Source: Eublepharis macularius (taxonomy: Eukaryota; Chordata; Lepidosauria; Squamata; Eublepharidae). Taken from it: a stretch of DNA of 64,000 bases. Both the position numbers and the translations under genes were made by a program. The notes beneath the pieces were generated by a model. That model worked only from the letters and a program-made list of their open reading frames with translations. It did no database searches and was not told the origin of the DNA. Of this stretch, positions 1 to 9,399 are shown piece by piece (the first letter of the stretch is position 1; every line of letters begins with the position of its first letter). The stretch lies in the NCBI RefSeq assembly GCF_028583425.1, contig NC_072791.1, forward strand, positions 43,345,368 through 43,409,367. The letters are read 5' to 3'.

Positions 1-52
1 GTGATGTCATCGTGATGGCTGTGGGAGCACCCCCACTAGGGATGCCCACTCC

Positions 53-257
53 AGTTTGGGAAATTCCTGGAGATTTCGGTGGGTGGAGCCTTGTGAGGTT
101 GTGGTTTGGGGAGGGGTGGAACCTCATCAGAGTAAATGCCATAGATTCTATCCCCGAAACCCACCATTTTTTCCAGAAAAACTGATTTCTGTGCCCTGGA
201 GATCAGTTGTAATTCTGGGAGATCTCCAGTCACCACCTGGAAGTTGGCAACTCTAGC
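53..257 (+). repeat. MITE-like interspersed repeat (TTGCCAA-ended family)
   Basis: A roughly 200-bp unit starts near TTTGGGAAATTCCTGGAGAT and ends GGAAGTTGGCAACTCTAG. It contains the paired phrases CTGGAGATCAGTTGTAATTC and GGGAGATCTCCAG. Similar units occur at 1961-2176 and 6495-6678, so this is a dispersed family. The ends are roughly inverted (TTGCCAAC against GTTGGCAA), which suggests a non-autonomous DNA transposon, but I did not find a clean target duplication. Confidence 0.6.
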
Positions 258-626
258 CCCCCCCCGCTTCACAGGGGCCCGATTTGGGCCCCAAACAGGA
301 CGACTCCTGCAGCCAGCACAATCATGTCAGTGTGACATCATTGAGCAGAGGCTGAGAGTGCATGCACAAGCCCCAGTAAGTTCTGTCCCCCTCCCACTGG
401 TTGCTAGGGAGATCTGGCAACCCTAGGCCTCCACTGAGCTGAGCCAGAACTCCAGATTTCTGCCCATGTCCAGCCTTGACAACACCACTGTAATTTTTTG
501 ACATGTAAATATTTTGAGTGCTTTATTTCAAGTAGATAATGTGGAATTTTGAATGTATGTTTGTGCATTTTATGTGCAGTCAAGCCTCCTCCAACCTATT
601 TACTGTGGTTAAAAATCCAGGCCTCT

Positions 627-955
627 AGATTAAATTATTTTTTGATGGACTGGGAAAAATTTAAAGATTATTTGGAAAAGAACTGGGATGTAAAGAACCA
701 ACTGTGGTCCATGGACAACTTTTGACGAACATTATGTAACTTGTTGAATTTTATATTGACTGTAACTTTACCTTAGAAGAGTATGAGAAATAATAGAACT
801 GGAGGGAATACTATGTGAACTAAAGGGTATGTGCTGTTGGAGGTCAGAAGGGAGGGGAGGGGAAGGGTGGGTTGGGATGAAATATGTATTTTGTAGGAGA
901 AAGAGAGATTGAAGTGATTATGTTTTTCAACCTATCCAATAAAAATATTTTTTTT
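627..955 (+). mobile_element. 5'-truncated L1 3' end with 16-bp target-site duplication
   Basis: A 329-bp insertion is flanked by perfect 16-bp direct repeats, AAAAATCCAGGCCTCT, at 611-626 and 956-971. It begins with the end of an L1 ORF2 (Trp-rich codons around MDWEKF, then a stop). A 3' UTR with a G-rich GGGAGGGGAGGGGAAGGG stretch follows, and it ends in AATAAAAATA plus A-rich sequence. This is classic target-primed L1 integration, and the perfect duplication suggests a fairly young insertion. Confidence 0.85.
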
Positions 956-1004
956 AAAAATCCAGGCCTCTGAAGCAAGGAGGGGGACTGGGTGGGTGGG
1001 TTAA

Positions 1005-1600
1005 GCATGCTGTCCCCTAGCTGTCCCCTAGGGGGCGGAGTGAACTGTAGTGTTTCTGAGGGAGAGTTGAAAAGTAAGAGAAGTAGTGTGTGGAGCTGAA
1101 GTCTAAGAGAAGTTTGTGCGTTCTTTGCTGTGGATGATAATTAGCCTAAGGGGCATCTGACGGAATTAAGCCTTGGTGGCTAGGTCTATTTAGAAAAATA
1201 CAAGGAAAACCTGTACTTATCTCGCAATTAGGAGGCTTGTAGTCTTATTGGAGCCTGGAACTTGATGGTCTAGGCTAGCTGATCTTGTCAGTTCTTGGAA
1301 GCTAAGCGAGGTTGGCACTTGGGTGAGAGCCCATCAAGGAAGTCCAAGGTTGCTATACAGAGGTAGACAGTGGCAAACCACCTCTGAACATCTCTTGCCT
1401 TGGAAATCCCAGCAAGGGTCCCCATTAATCGGCTGTGACTTGATAGCACTTACCCCCCACCAGTCTTGTTGAAACTATTATGCTTTTGGAACTACCCTGA
1501 AACCATTACCTTTATGTACTTCTAAATAAACTCTCGATCTGTTTAAGTAATACATCTGTTTTATCTAGAATACAGGCTCCTTTTTACATTACCGCCACCC
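1005..1600 (+). repeat. Possible solo-LTR-like segment, split by a 5S SINE
   Basis: The segment begins near TGCTGTCCCCTAG and contains AATAAACTCTC near 1524 followed by a pyrimidine-rich stretch ending near ATACAGG. That layout (TG start, late AATAAA, downstream T-rich) resembles the U3-R-U5 of a retroviral-type LTR. No flanking duplication or coding sequence was seen, so this is only a suggestion. Confidence 0.25.
1261..1459 (+). repeat. 5S-rRNA-derived SINE
   Basis: The segment matches the internal promoter half of 5S rRNA in diverged form: GATCTTGTCAGTTCTTGGAA, GCTAAGCGAGGTTGGCACTT, then GGGTGAGAGCCC. The tail shared by other copies in this window follows (GGCAAACCACCTCTGAA, CTCTTGCC, CTGTGACTTGATAGCACT). 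It lies in the 5' flank of SPTLC2. Divergence from 5S rRNA indicates a SINE rather than a functional 5S gene. Confidence 0.8.
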
Positions 1601-1960
1601 CCACGCACTGACTGTTCTGTCATTTTACCCAGTTAAATATAACTAAGCTTTCCAACACTGCAGGTCAAACGGAGAGAGAACTAAGGTGAGAGAGCCTATA
1701 GCGGCAACGAAAATCTAAGAGAACGCTACGAAAGCCTGGGAGGCAGCAAAACGCCACAACCACCAATTGCCCTTTCCGTCATCAGCTAGCTAGATTTATA
1801 AAAGGCGTTAACAGTACAACCGTATACGGAGTCACTCCCTTTTAAACCCATTGCTCTTAAAGTGGAGTAACTCCGCATCAAATAAATTCCAGACGAACAC
1901 CTATGAATTATATTGCACTGTGAGAACATGACGTCACACTTACACATACACACCTTGCAG

Positions 1961-2176
1961 CTAGGATTGCCAATTTTTGGGTTGGGAAATCCCTGGAGAT
2001 TTGAGAATGAAGCCTTTGGGAAGAGGAGGAACACCTCAATAGGCTGTAATGCTACAAAGTCCACCCTCCCCACCCTCCGAAGCAGCCATTTTCTTCAGGG
2101 GAAGTGATCTCTACTATTTGGGGTTCAGTCATAATTTCAGAAGATATATATAAGCTCCTTCGGGAGATTGGCAACC
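1961..2176 (+). repeat. MITE-like repeat next to the SPTLC2 promoter
   Basis: The ends are CTAGGATTGCCAATTTTTGG and CGGGAGATTGGCAACC. The inside carries CCCTGGAGATTTGAGAATGA and CAGCCATTTTCTTCAGGGGA, phrases of the same dispersed family as 53-257 and 6495-6678. The copy ends about 420 bp before the SPTLC2 start codon, directly beside the CpG-rich region. Confidence 0.65.
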
Positions 2177-2224
2177 AAAGCCACACCACCGACGCTTGCT
2201 CCATATCCGACTCCGCTTTGACGG

Positions 2225-3170
2225 GACTAGTCATCCCGCCCGCGCCCCTTTTCTTGGCTTCCTGCCTAATGATTGGCTCGCTTCGCTTCTTTTTCTCCTC
2301 CCCTTTCCATCAGATCCCTCCCTCTCCTCGTTGGTCAGCTCGAAAGTCGGCGTTCTATTCCCCTCCCCCGGCCTCTGGATCCCTCAGCCGTCTATAGGCC
2401 GGCCGGCCGCCCTCCTGGCTTCTCTCTCACTTCTGCGAAGCGTGTTCGTAGTAATTTGCAAGGCCCCGCCCCCCGCACTGACGTTGCGGCCCAGGATTGG
2501 CGGGCGCTTCCGCCAGGGTTTCCGGTGCGATAGAGCGGCAGGGCCGGGTGCCGAGGGCGGATTCGCGCTGCTGGTGTCGCGGTCGGAGCCGGCGGGATGA
2601 AGCGGGGCCCCGAAAACCTGGGTGGGCAGCCCCGTGCCAACGGCTGCAGCTTCAGCAAGCACGGCGCGGGCGGCGGCCTGAAGAACGGCTACGTGCGAGG
2701 CAGCGCCGGCGCCGACACCCACAGCCAGGTAAGGCGGCCGGCGGGGCTGGGTCCGGGTTCGCCCTGCCCGGCTTGGCCACTCCCGCTCTCAGGGCGCCGC
2801 GGCTTCGGGCCCCGCTCGGGGGACGGGGGCCGCGCCTGTGCCTGTCGCTGTCACCTAAGCGGGAGGCGGGGCAGGGCGGGCGAAGGAAGAGTGGCTTCCA
2901 GCGGCCAGCTGCGCTTCGGCTGCCTCCCGCCCAGCGCGGTCGAGGGAGACGCCGGCGCAACGCTCCAGGCTTCTCCCGCTTCCCGGACTTTTCCCTTCTC
3001 TCCGAGGAAGACGAGGCTGGAGGCGCCCCCTCCTTTCCCTTTCCCTGCTCCCTTTCCTTCCCCTTTCTCCCGGCTCCGAGCCCAGGCGTTGCCAAAGACG
3101 CTCGCCCGCCCGCACGCCCCAGGAACATCCGGATCCAGCCCTGCCCTTTTACGAGCCGTTGACATTCAGG
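2225..3170 (+). promoter_or_regulatory. SPTLC2: CpG-island promoter and 5' UTR of SPTLC2
   Basis: From about 2225 the base composition changes abruptly to GC- and CpG-rich and stays so into intron 1. Upstream of the ATG lie inverted CCAAT boxes (ATTGG at about 2271 and 2495), GC boxes (GGCCCCGCCCCCCG at 2462-2475) and a CRE-like TGACGTT near 2480. No TATA box is visible. This is the usual layout of a TATA-less, broadly expressed promoter, as expected for a core lipid-synthesis enzyme. The transcription start cannot be fixed from sequence; the 5' UTR probably begins within 2400-2560. Confidence 0.8.
2597..2728 (+). CDS. SPTLC2: SPTLC2 exon 1 (coding part), residues 1-44
   Basis: The ATG at 2597 opens 44 codons and the exon ends CAG|GTAAGG in phase 0. 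The peptide contains RANGC and KNGYVR, the short islands that are conserved in the otherwise variable N-terminus of vertebrate SPTLC2. A Gly/Ala/Ser-rich stretch (GSAGAD) takes the place of the poly-alanine run I recall in the human protein. Initiation here gives the same total length up to the PLP lysine (position 379) as in human. The region is cytosolic and precedes the membrane segment. Confidence 0.93.
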
Positions 3171-5624
3171 AAGGAGAGAGCGCGCTCGACCCGTTGGCTT
3201 CCTCCGACCCGCCCTGGCAGAACATCTGCTTTTGCTTGCAAGAGGCTCCCCGGCTCAGTCTTGGGCGTGGCCAGGTAGCAGGTTGTTGGGAGACACCTTT
3301 CTTTGAACCTGGACATTAGATTTTTCTCACACTACAGTTGCTGATTTTCTGCACTTCGCACCCCTGCTCTGTCGAGCTGATTTCAACCTGTAGTATAGAC
3401 AGCTTCCAAACACTCTGATGTGCAGTTCTCTGCCCACCCTCTGCCTGGATTAGAAAGGCTTCTATCCTTTTCCACTCCTGGTGTCTGACCTAAGGGAACT
3501 TTGACTCTTGAAAGCTCATACCTTGGAAATCTAGTTGGTCTTAAAGGTGCTCTTGGACCTCTTTCTTTGCCTGAAACCGTGGAAAGTGTTTTGCTGGCAG
3601 ACTGAGCAGGCCAGACCGCCTGCAGATTATGTTGATGTTGTGGTCACATCCATGTGGGGCCCTGTGGATTATTTTTCCAGAGTTGTAGCCATCTCCTTCT
3701 AAATTTGCTTTTCATCTGAATGTGTGGCTTGGTGACTATATCTACTAGTAATTCTATTCACCTTATGTTTATACGTGTGCGCGGTCAAGTGTGTGCATTA
3801 GCATGTGATAGGAGCAGGCCCATCCCTATTGCAGAATCTCAGAGCCTTTTTTTTCTTTAAAAAATTGTGCAGCTTGTTTTTGTTTTGCATAGCATTTTAA
3901 ATGTATGGGATTGAGGAGGGGACTTGAGGGAAAGTATAATTCTGGTTTAGAGATGAGCTCTACCCATGCCACACCAAAGTGTATAACTGTTGGAAAGTTA
4001 GTTGGTTTATGAGTAGCAGTGTTCTCTCAGAGCACATAATTTAGATGGAGGGGATCGTGATAGGGACATAATCTGCAGGACATAAGGTAAGGAAGTTCTT
4101 GGAATTGTGAAATGGCCCAGAAGAAAGAGTGATGGAATACTAGTTAGGGAATAAGAGTTGAGGAGGCCTTGGTTTTTTGGGAGGGGGTGGTCAGATGGAG
4201 TTCTGGGTAGCGAGGTGAGATTTATATGAAACTAGTGGCTGTTAACTATTTGAAGGTTATGGTGTGCAAACACTTGGATTTTGAAACTTTAGCAGTACTG
4301 GTCAAGGTATACACATATGGTAGGTCTGCTTTTGCATACATGCCCTACAGGATCAGCCTGGAAGAGAAGGAAGGAAGGAAGGGAAGATTGTATCTCTAGT
4401 TTTAGAGATATAGGGAATGAAGGGGAGTTATAGGAAATAGGAGTCATCCCATCCTTATTATCGTTTATCAAGCCACATGATAAAGTACGGTGGGCGTTTA
4501 CTAATACTTCCAGTTCATATTTGCAGAATTATATAGTTTGTTTGGGCTGGTAGATGCAGTACTCTTATCATTTCAGCATGTGTGCTGAAATAAAATGTTG
4601 GATTTCTAGGTATAACTTTGTGTAACTTTTAATGACATCTTATATTCAGTTTAGAGTGAAATGAGTTGTAAGCGTTCTAATCAAGCTATTTTCTAATAGC
4701 TTGGAAACTAATCCTTGTATAAAGAGGCATTACTCAGTTGCACATGACTTGAGATGAAGGCCATGGCAGTCATTCTCTTTGACTTGCAGTATCTAGGTTA
4801 TACAGATGGAGGATCTGTACATGTTCCTTTCTGTTGACTCTCCTTAGATCTGTTAGCCCACATTGTGAACAAATACAACTTTGTGAGACTTTCTTTCATT
4901 ACTTTTTATTCACAGATCTAAAGAAAACTTTAGTTATATCATAGAATCTTTATAGGAAAAAAAGTATTGGCAGTATAAACTAACTGTAGAAGTTTGCAGC
5001 CAAAATTGACTAGTTCAAGTCAATATGTATTATTGTACAACAAGCATAGTCAAATTGACATACTCCGTCTCCTGTCTGTTTTTTGTTTAATTCCCAGTGC
5101 ATCCATCCTTAAGTTGTCTTAGTTCTGAACTGCTTTTCCTTTACTTTCCCTACTTATGGGGACTGCCCTTTTCTAGTCCTTATCTGCGCCCCCCAAAAAT
5201 GAGCTTCTTGCTTGAAAGTTTGAGACTCCTGTCATGGTGGGTGGTCTGTAAGTCTTTTTTCATGAAGCTGTTGGAATGTTCATGAACATTCTGGGCCATT
5301 TCAGTCAGTGAGAGCAAGAGACTTCAGAGCAGTTTTTGAAAGCACAGTATACTATAGGCAAATAGATCCTTCCAGAGTTGATCAGTAGATTTTGGAAATA
5401 TTCATGTTTGACTTGATTTGGTGCCCTATTTTCCCGACTACCTTACAGTTCACTTGTTGGCTTTGACTAGGGAACATCAAAGCCAACAAGCAGGTATTCC
5501 ACTTTGCTTGGAATACCTGCTTGGAATATGGTGGCTGCAATCCTAACGGTGTAGAAGAATTGAATAGTGACTGACAAGAATATTTGTCTGTTTTTATTGA
5601 ATGCTGAAAAACATACTGGGCTAT
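2729..5624 (+). other. Start of SPTLC2 intron 1; mostly unique sequence
   Basis: The first 450 bp continue the CpG island. Beyond that I see ordinary AT-richer intronic DNA with one short repeat fragment at 3487-3575. No exon-like reading frame has splice signals compatible with SPTLC2. Confidence 0.6.
3487..3575 (+). repeat. Fragment of the CTGAC-GAAAGCT repeat tail family
   Basis: TCTGACCTAAGGGAACTTTG, CTCTTGAAAGCTCATACC and TTGGTCTTAAAGGTGCTC follow one another. The same order of motifs is seen at 59270-59350 (CTGACGA, hairpin, TCGAAGGCTTATGC, GTTAGTCTTAAAGGTGCT). This is a diverged member of one retroelement tail family. Confidence 0.55.
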
Positions 5625-5634
5625 CTTAGGCAGA

Positions 5635-5849
5635 ATGACTCTCCCATCCAAATACTGACTAGGGCCAACCCTGCTTTGCTTCTGAAAGTTGATGAAATCG
5701 GGCTAGCCTGGGCCATCTGGGTCAGGGCTACCTCCCACCTCTGTATTAACTTTCCTGTTATTCAGGTAGAGGGAGAGCCCCACAGCCACAAAGATCAACC
5801 CCAGCTCAGCTCCCATGGCCCCTGTCCACACTTTCTCTCTTGGGAGAGT
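5635..5849 (-). repeat. Composite repeat copy 1: partial 5S SINE plus about 110-bp extension
   Basis: Positions 5648-5733 are the complement of the 5S-derived core (CCATCCAAATACTGACTAGG, CTGGGCCATCTGGGTCAGGG). Positions 5743-5849 hold a non-5S stretch with TTCAGGTAGAGGGAGAGCCC and AAGATCAACCCCAGCTCAGC. The whole unit recurs at 6752-7031 with only scattered differences. Confidence 0.7.
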
Positions 5850-6494
5850 TGAACCCTATACATAGGATCACACTGTTTCATTTTCCATGTATTTATGCTA
5901 TTTTGTGGGGCACTTAGTGCTTACATGTAATCTGTAAGTTTAGTTTAGAGTTTGTAAGATGTGCTAGCCATTACTGACTCCTGTCTTGATATTGCGGTTT
6001 AGTATGCCTTGCTGCTTTCAGGCCCAAGTTCCACCAGTTTTAGTGTCTGATTGTATGCAGATAGTTTCAGGTTTACTTGGAAATGAGTCCCACCAAGTGT
6101 AGTCAGGATTGGATTCACATTCTTTAGTTACCTGCTGTATTTGAGTTGAATACAGCTGCCACAGATAGTGACTGAAATTAATATTACAGTTGCCTTGAAC
6201 TTTACTAATAATAATTTCAGTGCCTTTACCTGGCACTATACTTTAAACAGTTAAGTGTTGTAAACTAGACTGTACATAGCAACCTGTTCAAAACTACCTG
6301 GTAGACTTTATGACAGAGTAGATTAATATGTTAATTTAATTGCTCAACATGCAGAAACATGAGTGGTAGTGCCACTGCTAAAGTAATGTATAAATTAGCT
6401 ATGTTTATTTTATTAGTCCACCTTTCTCATTGAGACCCAGTGCAAGTGAAGACAGTGCAAGTCTTCACTTGGTTCCCTCTTTCTCACTAGCCAT

Positions 6495-6678
6495 TAGGGT
6501 TGCTAACCTGCAGGTTGGTCTTGAAGATCTACCAAAATTACAACTGATCTCCAGATGACAGATCAGTTCCCCAGAAAGGGGCTAGTTTGGAATGTGGACT
6601 CTGAGCTCCTTATGCTTCCAAAAAACCAGCCCTCCCCAGGCTTTACCCCCAAATCTACAGGAATCTCCCAGCCCTACT
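6495..6678 (+). repeat. MITE-like repeat, third copy
   Basis: It opens TTAGGGTTGCTAACCTGCAG and closes GAATCTCCCAGCCCTACTAG. The family core ACAACTGATCTCCAGATGAC and the block CAGCCCTCCCCAGGC lie between. The termini are imperfectly inverted, and the unit resembles 53-257 in reverse. Confidence 0.6.
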
Positions 6679-6751
6679 AGCCAGCTACTCTTCTGCATTG
6701 TTGGTGGAAAGTGCTGGCACATTGCAGGCGATTTATGGCAATGCCCGTAGG

Positions 6752-7031
6752 TTTTTCAAGGCAAGTGATATTCTGAGGTGGTTTGCCATTGCCTGCCTCT
6801 GCATAGCAACAATGAACCTTGGTGGGCTCCCATCCAAATACTGACTAGGGCCAACCCTGCTTAGCTTCTGAACTGGTCTAGCCTGGGCCTTCTGGGTCAG
6901 GGCTACCCCCCTCCCCCACCTCTATATTACCTTTCCTGTTATTCAGGTAGAAGGAGAGCCGCATAGCCACAAAGATCAACCCCAGCTCAACTCCCACGGC
7001 CCCTGTCCACACTTTGCTCTTGGGAGAGTCC
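6752..7031 (-). repeat. Composite repeat copy 2: 5S SINE plus the same extension
   Basis: Positions 6752-6905 are the complement of a 5S-derived SINE, including the shared tail (GAGGTGGTTTGCCATTGCCT). Positions 6923-7029 repeat the extension found at 5743-5849. Either a local duplication or one composite repeat family would explain the pair. Confidence 0.75.
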
Positions 7032-7964
7032 TAATAAATAAATTGGGTGTTGGCCCCAGAAACCTAATTAAAGAATTCCATTGTTGGGCCGTTAGCAGAG
7101 TATATTATTTGCAGTGAAAGCATGATTATGGTGGTGTAAGCTAGTTATGTTGGCTGGTGTGTGTGCAGGAGAGAAAATAACAAACCATACACTTGTTTAT
7201 ATTTAGAAAAGGAAATAAGAGTTATTTATTGTATGAACTCCATACTGTGATAGGATCTATTTCTCCTTTCCTATCTACTCTAAGGATGGAAATGGATGGC
7301 AGGATAAGTCCTGCATCCATGGTTGCAAGATGTAGAGAAGGGAGAAGGAGATGGTGGCTGCGGCAAAGCCAGGAAGAGAAGGATGTCACAAGGAGGAAGT
7401 CCTGAGAATAGCAATCTACACATCAAAGGATAGTCAGAGCAGTAAACAGAGGCCCTGACCTCTCTATCTTTCCGACTCTTTGGTTTGTCCCCCTCTGAAA
7501 TCTGAGGAAAAGGACAGCATAGAGTCCTCCTCTTTTAACAAGTCCGTTGTCCATGTCTAGGTGAGGGGTTGTACCTGGATCTTCCAAATCCAAAACTGAG
7601 TACTTAACAAATAGTGTATATTATAGGTTTGTGTTTGCTTGCCTTTTTAAGAAAGATATATTCCTAGCAAATGATACCATATTTGTGGGTAAATTGGTTC
7701 CTAGAGTTCTAAAAGATGTATGTCTTGGTTCTCCAGGTGCACAGCTCAGTAGAATGGTGAGCTGTGAGAAGCCCTCTGTTGTACCAAGCTGGAGTAGCAA
7801 GGCAGTGTTCTCCCCGCCTCCCCCTTCTTATGGTCAGCAGTGTATACTGATCTAGAGGAGGGAAGCAACAGTTTTAAAGCTGCTGTTCAGAGTTCTACAG
7901 AGGTTTCCTCTGAATGAGTCCAGGTAGGTCAGAGCTTCTTTCCCAGGACCTTGTCTTTTTAAAA

Positions 7965-8182
7965 ATCTATTTACTTCATTTATATCCCACCTTTCCTCCC
8001 CAGTGTGGAGCCAAAGTGGCTTACATCATTCTTCTCTCCTACATTTTATTCCCACAGCAATCCTGTGAGGTAGGTTAGGCTGAGAGCATGTGACTGGCCC
8101 ACTGCTTTCATGGCAGAGGGGTTGAACTTGGGTCTCCTAAAACCTAGTCTGACACTCTAACCACTAGGAAACACTGGCTCCT
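7965..8182 (-). repeat. tRNA-derived SINE (Sauria-SINE-like)
   Basis: Read on the minus strand it starts GAGCCAGTGTTTCCTAGTGG (A-box-like). It continues with AGTTCAACCCC (B-box-like) and GGCCAGTCACATGCTCTCAG, and ends GGTGGGATATAAATGAAGTA, a LINE-type 3' tail. This is the layout of squamate tRNA-SINEs and it is found again at 15838, 16145, 45215 and 45519. Confidence 0.8.
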
Positions 8183-8231
8183 ATGTCTTTCCAAGCACAC
8201 CCCAAAATATCTTGCTTTAATTGACCATGAC

Positions 8232-8669
8232 TTGAGATACAAGTTGTCACCCTTTCTGGATGGAGTTGTGCTCTTCTTGAAGGAAGAGGCCCATAGTCAT
8301 AGTCTGGGAGTGCTCTTGGACCCAGGCCTGGACAAGCAGTTGGCAGCTGTAGCGAAGAGTGCCTTTTACCAGTTGCAAGTGGTTAGTCAGCTGCAGCCTT
8401 TCCTGGGTATAAAAGAACTAGTTACTATGGTGCATGCCCTGGTTACATCTAGATTAGATTACTGCAATGTGCTGTATGTGGGGCTGCCCTTGAGAAGTGT
8501 TTGGAAAGTTCGGTTGGTGGAGAATGCTGCAGCCTGGAAGTTGGTCATAAAGACCATATTGCTCCAGTCTTGGCTCATCCATACTGGCTCCCAGTTTGTG
8601 TTTGAGCACTTCGTCTTAAAGCATTTCCCTTATTCCGAAATAACTTCACACTTCTATCTAGGTAACTAG
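8232..8669 (+). pseudogene. Non-LTR retrotransposon reverse-transcriptase remnant (L2/CR1-group)
   Basis: An open frame of 145 codons contains SLGVLLDPGLDKQL, LQPFLGIKEL and VTSRLDYCNVLYVGLP, followed by an NAAAWKLV stretch. This is the region just after the reverse-transcriptase core in L2/CR1-group LINEs, where related elements have the same order of SLGV.LD, SRLDYCN.L and Q.VQNAA motifs. No catalytic FADD box and no endonuclease are present, so it is a 5'-truncated, dead fragment. The exact clade cannot be decided from this short piece. Confidence 0.7.
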
Positions 8670-9280
8670 TCACATGCTTGAAACTTACTTTGGGGGAATT
8701 TGATATGGTAAAAGAGCTTGGATGCAACTCTATTCATCTCTGTACTACACAGCAAAAAAGGATCTCTTGAGCAAAAAAAATCTTCCTTTCCGATTTTAAA
8801 TGGCATCCTGCTTGAGTTTGGAGTAAAATATGGAAGGAAATTATACCTTTAAAAGGGTTATGTAATTGTTTTATGTAAGTAAGTCAAGCTAACTATCTGG
8901 GAAGCAATCTTTTTTGAAATGGATCTTTTCATAACTCAATTTGTTGAAGAGAATAGTACTTTGTAGCAGCCACAGGATTGGCACAAAGTTCACTTGAGCA
9001 GGCGTATACTGCCAAATATTCCACACAGTTAAGAGTACCCGTATGTAAGTAGCACCCTCCTTTTATTGCAGTTTTATTGCATTCATTGTATAAGAATGAA
9101 TGCTTTAGATATCTAATGGACTAATATTTGACTCGTTTATTGTTGAAGGATTTTAAAAAATGAAATTGAAAATCTTGTAAAATCAGGTCAGACTCTAACT
9201 TTGGTGGGGTTGAAGTCAACAATAAAATGTAGATAGACTGTTTCAGAATTTTTGGAATGTATATATATTTTGTATATATG

Positions 9281-9290
9281 CACGCACGCA

Positions 9291-9338
<48 letters not shown>
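9281..9338 (+). repeat. (CA)n microsatellite with ACGC start
   Basis: A run of CACGCACGCACGCG grades into about 40 bases of pure CA. It is preceded by TATATATATTTTGTATATAT, an alternating purine-pyrimidine stretch. Confidence 0.97.
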
Positions 9339-9340
<2 letters not shown>

Positions 9341-9399
9341 AATACTTACCTTTGAAAGTCTTGCACAAATTGCACTTGCACTTTCATTAAATTTATATA

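Noticed and set aside
2497..3319. Long overlapping open frames on both strands around exon 1 (up to 240 codons)
   Set aside because: They follow from the high GC content of the CpG island, which depletes stop codons. Only the 44-codon frame from 2597 has a donor site and homology.
5485..5523. Short perfect hairpin (CAAGCAGGTATTCC against GGAATACCTGCTTG)
   Set aside because: It is real but isolated, with no neighbouring element, terminator context or second copy that would give it meaning.
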